Below, piece after piece: positions 59,138 through 64,000 of a stretch of 64,000 bases of DNA. How positions within the stretch are numbered: the first letter of the stretch is position 1; every line of letters begins with the position of its first letter. Made by a program: the position numbers and the translations under genes. This DNA is from Actinomadura pelletieri DSM 43383 (GTDB lineage Bacteria > Actinomycetota > Actinomycetes > Streptosporangiales > Streptosporangiaceae): positions 1 through 64,000 of the forward strand of contig NZ_RBWU01000010.1 of assembly GCF_003634705.1 (NCBI RefSeq), read 5' to 3'. A model generated the notes under the pieces. It searched no databases. It was not told where the DNA came from and saw nothing but the letters and a program-made list of their open reading frames with translations.

Positions 59138-59689
59138 GTGATCTTCACCCATGACACCGAGCACGCGCTCGCCGTCGTCGTCGACCTCATCAACACCGGC
59201 GCCGCGGCGTCCGGCACCGAGGAACTCGACGACCTGCCCGGCCTTCGGGCGTTCGTGGACCGCAACACGTTCAGCGACGTCGGCGACCTCACCGCAGCCG
59301 ACCTCGACCGCGTCCTCGACCTGCGCGACCGGTTCCACGCCGTGTTCCGCTCCGGGGACGTCCCGTCCGCCGTCCAGCGCATCAACGACATCGTCGGCGA
59401 GGTCCGCACCACCCCGCACCTGACCGACCACGACGGCTACAACTGGCACGTCCACTTCTTCGCGCCCGGCGCGCCACTCGGCGAACACCTCGCCGCCGAC
59501 TGCGGCATGGCCCTCGCCTACGTGATCGCCGCCGGCGAACTCGACCGCCTCCGCACCTGCGAGGCCCCCGACTGCTCCCGCGTCCTCGTCGACCTCTCCC
59601 GCAACCGCTGCCGCCGCTACTGCGACAGCCGCACCTGCGGCAACCGCATGCACGTAGCCGCCTACCGAGCAAGGCAGCGCTCTCTGTAA
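59138..59689 (+). CDS. CGNR zinc-finger protein (ABATE domain)
   Basis: A 183-residue protein from GTG 59138 (GGAG upstream). The N-terminal ABATE-like helical domain (about 1-120) is followed by a CGNR zinc finger. The finger shows Cys-Glu-Ala-Pro-Asp-Cys, then Arg-Arg-Tyr-Cys-Asp-Ser-Arg-Thr-Cys-Gly-Asn-Arg, giving four Cys ligands. Such proteins are presumed DNA-binding stress regulators. The N-terminal Val-Val-Asp-Leu-Ile-Asn-Thr block is typical. Confidence 0.9.
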   Translation: MIFTHDTEHALAVVVDLINTGAAASGTEELDDLPGLRAFVDRNTFSDVGDLTAADLDRVLDLRDRFHAVFRSGDVPSAVQRINDIVGEVRTTPHLTDHDGYNWHVHFFAPGAPLGEHLAADCGMALAYVIAAGELDRLRTCEAPDCSRVLVDLSRNRCRRYCDSRTCGNRMHVAAYRARQRSL

Positions 59690-59701
59690 TTTTGTATTTT
59701 T

Positions 59702-59804
59702 CTCCTCCTTCGGGCCCGGAGGGCCCTCCATCGTCGAAAAACACGTGCGATCGCTGGCATCGCTCCGACTCGCCTGAAGGCTCGCTGCGCGATCAGGTTC
59801 TCGC
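59702..59804. repeat. Non-coding repeat unit, copy 1
   Basis: Has a C+G-rich block (CTCCTTCGG...CCTCCATCGTCG) and then a 60-nt core starting GTGCGATCGCTGGCATCGCT and ending GCGATCAGGTTCTCGC. The core ends can pair (GCGATCGC with GCGCGATC). Confidence 0.75.
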
Positions 59805-59822
59805 TGTGTTTATTGCAGTGCA

Positions 59823-59968
59823 CTCCTCCTTCGGCCCTGGCGGGCCTCCATCGTCGTGAACTGCGGTGCGATCGCTGGCATCGCTCCGACTCGCCTAAGG
59901 CTCGCTGCGCGATCAGGTTCTCGCAAGCTCGAACCTGCCTTCGGACGCGATCGCGAATCCTGAGGTCG
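59823..59968. repeat. Non-coding repeat unit, copy 2 with 3' extension
   Basis: The same two blocks as copy 1, 121 nt downstream of it and nearly identical in the core. A 44-nt extension containing TCGAACCTGCCTTCGGA and GATCGC follows, also found after copy 3. Confidence 0.75.
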
Positions 59969-60076
59969 TTGGGGGTTGCTGCGCGGGCTGAGGTGAGCGG
60001 GCAAGGCCAGGTGCGGCTGTGTAGGTGGCACGGCACTCGTCCCACGGGCTTGGTTGCCCTTCAAAGGCGTGCACCG

Positions 60077-60181
60077 CGCGCGATCGCAGGCATCGCCCCG
60101 GCTCGCCCGGCGGCTCGGCGCGCGATCAGGTTCTCGCAGGGTCGAACCTGCCTTCGGATGTGATCGCACATCTTGAGGGCG
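60077..60181. repeat. Non-coding repeat unit, copy 3 (diverged core plus extension)
   Basis: The core is changed at several positions (GCGCGATCGCAGGCATCGCC...) but keeps GCGATCAGGTTCTCGCA and the TCGAACCTGCCTTCGGA extension. No gene is seen across 59690-60226 apart from these repeats. Confidence 0.7.
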
Positions 60182-60226
60182 TCACAGGCGGGCTGAGGCC
60201 ACAGCCCATCTCGCTTCGCTCGTGCG

Positions 60227-61105
60227 TTAGGTCTGGTTAGCCTTCGACCGGTCGCAGCGATCGGGGTGGGGTTGTGGGGAGGTTAGGGCCGTTACGGCTT
60301 TCAGGGCGGTTCTTGCGGATCGGGGGTCGTGGACGCGGAAGACTCGGGCGCCCAGGGCGGCGGAGACGGCCAGGACGGCCAGGGTGCCTACGCCGCGTTT
60401 GTCCACGGGGCGGCCTAGGGTCTCGCCGATGAAGTCCTTGTTGGAGACCGCGACCAGGACCGGCCAGCCGGTGGCGGTCAGTTCGCCGAGTCTGCGGGTG
60501 ATCTCCAGGGAATGGCGGGTGTTCTTGCCGAAGTCGTGGGCGGGGTCGATGAGGATCGCGTCCCGGCGGACTCCGAGGGCGGCGGCGCGCTCGGCCTCGG
60601 TCGTGACGTGGTCGATGACGTCGGCCACGACGTCGGTGTAGCCGACGCGGTGGGGGCGGGTGCGGGGGGCCAGGGCGCCGGCGTGCGAGCAGACGAGGCC
60701 GATGTCGTGGGCGGCGGCGACCTCCGCCAGGCGCGGGTCGGGGCCGCCCCAGGTGTCGTTCAGTAGGTCGGCGCCGGCCCGCGCGACGGCCTCGCCGACC
60801 TCCGCGCGCCAGGTGTCGACGCTGATCACGATGTCGGGGTGCCGGGCGCGGACGGCGGCGACCAGCTCGACGACGCGGCGGAGTTCCTCGGCGACGTCGA
60901 CGTCCTCGCCGGGGCCCGCCTTCACGCCGCCGATGTCGACGATGTCGGCACCGGCCGCCACGGCGCGGTCGACGGCGCCGAGCGCGGCGTCGAAGCCGTA
61001 GGTGGCGCCCTTGTCGAAGAACGAGTCGGGCGTGCGGTTCACCACCGCCATGACCGCGTGCGGGCCGATCTCGCGGCCGTTCAGTCGCAGCGTCGACGAT
61101 CTCAT
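60227..61105 (-). CDS. FolP2-like dihydropteroate synthase homologue (probably not a DHPS)
   Basis: A 292-residue TIM barrel with Ala-Val-Val-Asn-Arg-Thr-Pro-Asp-Ser-Phe-Phe-Asp-Lys-Gly, Ser-Val-Asp-Thr-Trp, Asn-Asp-Thr-Trp-Gly-Gly, Ile-Asp-Pro-Ala-His-Asp-Phe-Gly-Lys-Asn and Arg-Val-His-Asp. True DHPS has Gly-Gly-x-Ser-Thr-Arg-Pro-Gly in loop 2; here it is Gly-Gly-Val-Lys-Ala-Gly-Pro-Gly. The Ser-Arg-Lys loop is Ser-Asn-Lys. These features match mycobacterial FolP2, reported not to have DHPS activity. Confidence 0.85.
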   Translation of the reverse strand: MRSSTLRLNGREIGPHAVMAVVNRTPDSFFDKGATYGFDAALGAVDRAVAAGADIVDIGGVKAGPGEDVDVAEELRRVVELVAAVRARHPDIVISVDTWRAEVGEAVARAGADLLNDTWGGPDPRLAEVAAAHDIGLVCSHAGALAPRTRPHRVGYTDVVADVIDHVTTEAERAAALGVRRDAILIDPAHDFGKNTRHSLEITRRLGELTATGWPVLVAVSNKDFIGETLGRPVDKRGVGTLAVLAVSAALGARVFRVHDPRSARTALKAVTALTSPQPHPDRCDRSKANQT

Positions 61106-61211
61106 GAACGCCGCCCTCTCTCGTCAGCGTCCCGGCGGGGTCGCTAACCTCATAATTTCACGCCCGGTGCGGCGGCCCGTGGTGGACCCGCACCGGCCCC
61201 CGACTTCGGCC

Positions 61212-62258
61212 ATGGAGGATCCGCTGTCCAGGCGAGCACTCATCACCGGCATCACCGGACAGGACGGCTCGTACCTGGCCGAGCATCTGCTTGCGCAGGG
61301 GTACGAGGTCTGGGGCCTGGTGCGTGGGCAGGCGAACCCCCATGTGGCGCGGTTGCGCAAGCACATCGGGGACGTGCGGATCACCACCGGGGACCTGCTC
61401 GACCAGGGCAGTCTGATCTCGGCGGTGGAGCGGGTCCGGCCCGACGAGGTCTACAACCTCGGCGCGATCTCGTACGTGCCGATGTCGTGGCAGCAGGCGG
61501 AGTTGACCGCCGAGGTGACCGGCATGGGCGTGCTGCGGATGCTGGAGGCGATCCGGGTGGTGTCGGGCATCAGCCCGTCCCGGACGCCGGGACGGGAGCA
61601 GATCCGCTTCTACCAGGCGTCGTCGTCGGAGATGTTCGGGATGGTCCGGGAGACGCCGCAGAATGAGAAGACGCCGTTCCATCCGCGCAGCCCGTACGGG
61701 GTGGCGAAGAGCTACGGGCACTACATCACGCAGAACTACCGCGAGTCCTACGGGATGTTCGCCGTCAGCGGGATCCTGTTCAACCACGAGTCGCCGCGCC
61801 GGGGCGCGGAGTTCGTGACGCGGAAGGTGTCGCTGGGCGTGGCGCGGATCAAGCTCGGGCTGGCCGCGGAACTGCGTCTGGGGAACCTGGACGCGCGCCG
61901 CGACTGGGGATTCGCGGGCGACTACGCCCGTGCGATGCGGCTGATGCTCGCGCAGGACGCCCCGGAGGACTATGTCATCGGGACGGGCACGACCCGGTCG
62001 GTGCGCGAGCTGGTGGAGTTCGCGTTCCGCACGGCCGGGTTGAACTGGGAGGACCACGTCGTCTTGGACGACAGGTACACGCGTCCGGCGGAGGTCGACC
62101 TGCTGTGCGCGGACCCGAAGAAGGCCCGTGAGCAGCTCGGCTGGGAGCCCGAGGTGGCGTTCGAGGAGCTCGTCACGATGATGGTGCGCTCCGACCTGCG
62201 GCTGCTGTCGGAGTCCGCGCGTCCCGAGGACGAGCCGTTCAGCCCCGATCACTGGTGA
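61212..62258 (+). CDS. gmd: GDP-mannose 4,6-dehydratase
   Basis: A 348-residue SDR-type sugar-nucleotide dehydratase. Thr-Gly-Ile-Thr-Gly-Gln-Asp-Gly-Ser-Tyr-Leu is the cofactor loop; Gln-Ala-Ser-Ser-Ser-Glu-Met-Phe-Gly carries the catalytic Ser/Glu; Tyr-Gly-Val-Ala-Lys carries Tyr and Lys; Asn-His-Glu-Ser-Pro-Arg-Arg-Gly follows. It makes GDP-4-keto-6-deoxymannose for deoxyhexose synthesis. ATG 61212 is directly before the conserved region with no clear RBS. Confidence 0.92.
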   Translation: MEDPLSRRALITGITGQDGSYLAEHLLAQGYEVWGLVRGQANPHVARLRKHIGDVRITTGDLLDQGSLISAVERVRPDEVYNLGAISYVPMSWQQAELTAEVTGMGVLRMLEAIRVVSGISPSRTPGREQIRFYQASSSEMFGMVRETPQNEKTPFHPRSPYGVAKSYGHYITQNYRESYGMFAVSGILFNHESPRRGAEFVTRKVSLGVARIKLGLAAELRLGNLDARRDWGFAGDYARAMRLMLAQDAPEDYVIGTGTTRSVRELVEFAFRTAGLNWEDHVVLDDRYTRPAEVDLLCADPKKAREQLGWEPEVAFEELVTMMVRSDLRLLSESARPEDEPFSPDHW

Positions 62259-62276
62259 GCGTGTCACCATGAGGGC

Positions 62277-63824
62277 ATGGCCGCAGGTGAGGGGGCGCCG
62301 GACGTCCGGCTGAAGTCCGGGCCGGGTCGCTGGATCCTGCTGGCGACGGTCCTCGGTTCGAGCGTGGCGATGCTCGACGCCACCGTCGTGAACGTGGCGC
62401 TGCCGAGGCTGGCGCGGGATCTGGACGCCGACATGGCCGGGCTGCAGTGGACGGTGAACGCCTACACGTTGACGCTCGCCGGGTTCATCCTGCTCGGCGG
62501 CTCCCTCGGGGACCGTTATGGGCGGCGCCGGATCTTCCTGCTCGGCGTCGTGTGGTTCGCGGTGGCGTCGGTGCTGTGCGGGGTGGCCCAGAACATCGAG
62601 ATGCTCGTGGTGTCACGGGCGTTGCAGGGCGTGGGCGGGGCGCTGCTCACCCCGGGCTCGCTGGCGATCATCCAGGCGTCGTTCACCGCCGACGACCGTC
62701 CCCGGGCCGTGGGGGCCTGGTCGGGGCTCGGTGGAGTGGCCGGCGCGATCGGGCCGTTCGCGGGCGGCTGGCTGGTGGAGGCGGCGGGCTGGCGTTGGGT
62801 GTTCCTGCTGAACGTGCCGCTCGCGGCCGTGGTGCTCCTGGTCGCGGTCCGGCACGTCCCGGAGAGCGTCGATCCCGGCGCGCGGGGGCGGTTCGACGTG
62901 CTCGGCGCGGTTCTGGCGGCGCTCGCGCTGGCCGGGACGACGTACGCGCTGACCGAGGCGCCCGGCGGAGGCGCGTCCCGCACGGTCATCACGGCCGCGG
63001 CCGTGGGGGGCGTCGCGGCGGCCGTCGCGTTCGTCGCGGTCGAGCGGGCCCGCGGCGGCGCCGGTCGGGCGGGTCGGGAGACGCCGCGGCCGATGCTGCC
63101 ACTGGAGGTGTTCGCCTCCCGGCAGTTCTCCGCCGTCAACGTCGTCACCTTCGTCATGTACGGCGGGATGGGCGTGATGTTCTTCCTGTTCGTGCTGAAC
63201 CTGCAGGTGGTCGGCGGGTTCTCGCCGATCGCCGCGGGGACGGCGCTGCTGCCGGTCACGGCGGCGATGCTGCTGCTGTCGGCGCGGGCGGGCGCGCTGG
63301 CACAGAAGATCGGTCCGCGGCTGCCGATGACGGTGGGGCTGGTGGTGGCGGCCGCCGGGACGCTGATGGTCGGGCGGATCGGCGCGGACGCGTCCTATGT
63401 GCGGGACGTGCTGCCCGCCGTGATCGTGTTCGGGCTGGGGCTGTCGGCCGTGGTCGCGCCGCTCACCGCCACCGTCCTCGCCTCCGCGGACGTCCGTCAC
63501 GCGGGCGTGGCCAGCGGCGTCAACAACGCGGTGGCGCGGGCGGCGGGGCTGCTGGCGGTCGCGGCGATCCCGCCGCTGGCGGGGCTGACCGGCGACGCCT
63601 ACGACGATCCCGGCGACTTCTCGCACGGGTTCGGCATCGCGATGGCGGTGTGCGCGGCGATGCTCGTCGGTGGGGCGGTGCTGAGCTTCCTGACCGTCGG
63701 GGACGACGCGCTGCGGGCCCCGTCCGGCGCGGCGGTCGAACCGGAGTGCAGACACCAGTGCGGAGTCGGCGCCCCGCAGTTGCAGCCCGACCCCGAGGCG
63801 GCTCCGGGACGTCCGCATCCATGA
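62277..63824 (+). CDS. MFS transporter, DHA2 (14-helix) drug-exporter family
   Basis: A 515-residue membrane protein with about 14 hydrophobic helices. Motif D1-like Leu-Asp-Ala-Thr-Val-Val-Asn-Val-Ala-Leu-Pro lies in helix 1, Gly-Asp-Arg-Tyr-Gly-Arg-Arg is the motif A loop, and Gly-Gly-Ala-Leu-Leu-Thr-Pro-Gly-Ser motif C. It exports small molecules by proton antiport; the substrate is unknown. It starts 18 nt after gmd and may share its transcript. Confidence 0.92.
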   Translation: MAAGEGAPDVRLKSGPGRWILLATVLGSSVAMLDATVVNVALPRLARDLDADMAGLQWTVNAYTLTLAGFILLGGSLGDRYGRRRIFLLGVVWFAVASVLCGVAQNIEMLVVSRALQGVGGALLTPGSLAIIQASFTADDRPRAVGAWSGLGGVAGAIGPFAGGWLVEAAGWRWVFLLNVPLAAVVLLVAVRHVPESVDPGARGRFDVLGAVLAALALAGTTYALTEAPGGGASRTVITAAAVGGVAAAVAFVAVERARGGAGRAGRETPRPMLPLEVFASRQFSAVNVVTFVMYGGMGVMFFLFVLNLQVVGGFSPIAAGTALLPVTAAMLLLSARAGALAQKIGPRLPMTVGLVVAAAGTLMVGRIGADASYVRDVLPAVIVFGLGLSAVVAPLTATVLASADVRHAGVASGVNNAVARAAGLLAVAAIPPLAGLTGDAYDDPGDFSHGFGIAMAVCAAMLVGGAVLSFLTVGDDALRAPSGAAVEPECRHQCGVGAPQLQPDPEAAPGRPHP

Positions 63825-63905
63825 TCACCGGCCGGAGTGGTTCAATTCCGGTCCGATTCCGGCTATGTCCAAGCCACGAGAGGTTCGTTGGCATACGGTC
63901 GGTGC

Positions 63906-64000
63906 ATGAATCTGCGGCAGCTGCGCTACGTCGTGGCGACCGCCGACCACGGCACGATGACGTCGGCGGCCCAGGCTCTCTATGTGGCCCAGCCCGCGCT
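63906..64000 (+). CDS. LysR-family regulator, N-terminal part (cut by the window edge)
   Basis: The first 31 codons from ATG 63906 read Met-Asn-Leu-Arg-Gln-Leu-Arg-Tyr-Val-Val-Ala-Thr-Ala-Asp-His and Thr-Ser-Ala-Ala-Gln-Ala-Leu-Tyr-Val-Ala-Gln-Pro-Ala. This is the start of a LysR winged helix-turn-helix. The gene continues beyond the window. Confidence 0.85.
   Translation, partial: MNLRQLRYVVATADHGTMTSAAQALYVAQPA

Noticed and set aside
59690..60226. CRISPR array suggested by repeated segments
   Set aside because: Only three copies of long (60-100 nt) units with irregular spacing, no 24-37 nt repeats with uniform spacers, and no cas genes.

Overview
The window is chromosomal DNA of a high-GC actinomycete. 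Most genes have strongly GC-biased third codon positions, GTG and TTG starts are common, and many genes overlap by 4 nt (ATGA or GTGA). Other actinomycete marks are a CGAAC-N4-GTTCG LexA box, a DmdR/IdeR-type iron box, an XRE-DUF5753 plus DUF397 pair, MEDS-domain anti-sigma-type proteins and a FolP2-like protein. A Streptosporangiales relative such as Actinomadura is my best guess, from overall style only.

Region 1 (1-6.5 kb) is an accessory segment of visibly lower GC. It holds the tail of an exonuclease-like gene, an XRE/DUF5753 regulator with a DUF397 partner, a second DUF397 gene broken by one in-frame stop, 1.4 kb of degenerate non-coding sequence, and an unrecognised three-gene operon: an acidic, repeat-rich, C-terminally membrane-anchored protein followed by two paralogous proteins of about 150 residues.

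Region 2 (6.5-17.2 kb) is a two-armed catabolic regulon. The leftward operon encodes an SDR, a CoA-transferase, an enoyl-CoA hydratase, a shikimate dehydrogenase-like enzyme and a glycerate kinase. The rightward arm encodes an ACMSD-type amidohydrolase, a Gfo/Idh/MocA dehydrogenase, a DUF993 aldolase-like protein and a sugar isomerase-like TIM barrel. A LacI-family repressor follows. Four copies of a GTAAGCGCTTAC-type palindrome sit in the three control regions. Region 3 (17.2-23.0 kb) is a NitT/TauT-type ABC importer with an amidohydrolase and its own divergent LacI regulator; two GGCAAACGT-type operators lie between them.

Region 4 (23.1-27.0 kb) has a secreted Ala/Gln/Pro/Glu-repeat protein, a small membrane protein, a roughly 50-codon fragment of a dihydroxybenzoate-AMP ligase, and two FecCD-type siderophore permease genes behind an iron box. 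This looks like what is left of a deleted siderophore locus.

Region 5 (27.1-46.2 kb) is a large aromatic-acid catabolic regulon under an FCD-type GntR regulator. A branched-chain-type ABC importer (with a fused LivM-LivG subunit), hydrolases, dehydrogenases, two aldo/keto reductases lacking the catalytic His, and an O-methyltransferase surround a homoprotocatechuate meta-cleavage operon: FAH-RraA fusion, DapA-family aldolase, semialdehyde dehydrogenase and HpaD dioxygenase. The same ATCGTAT-type half-palindrome lies in all four divergent or paired promoter regions.

Region 6 (46.2-64 kb) is mixed chromosomal backbone: SOS-controlled DNA polymerase IV, pseudogene scraps of a histidine kinase and an FtsX permease, a MEDS protein pair, a DinB/DUF664 protein, a glycosyltransferase, two lipoprotein L,D-transpeptidases, a VC0807-like membrane protein, LysR plus aminotransferase, three tRNAs (Trp, Ala, Ser), a CGNR zinc-finger protein, a non-coding repeat block, FolP2, GDP-mannose 4,6-dehydratase, an MFS exporter and the start of a LysR gene.
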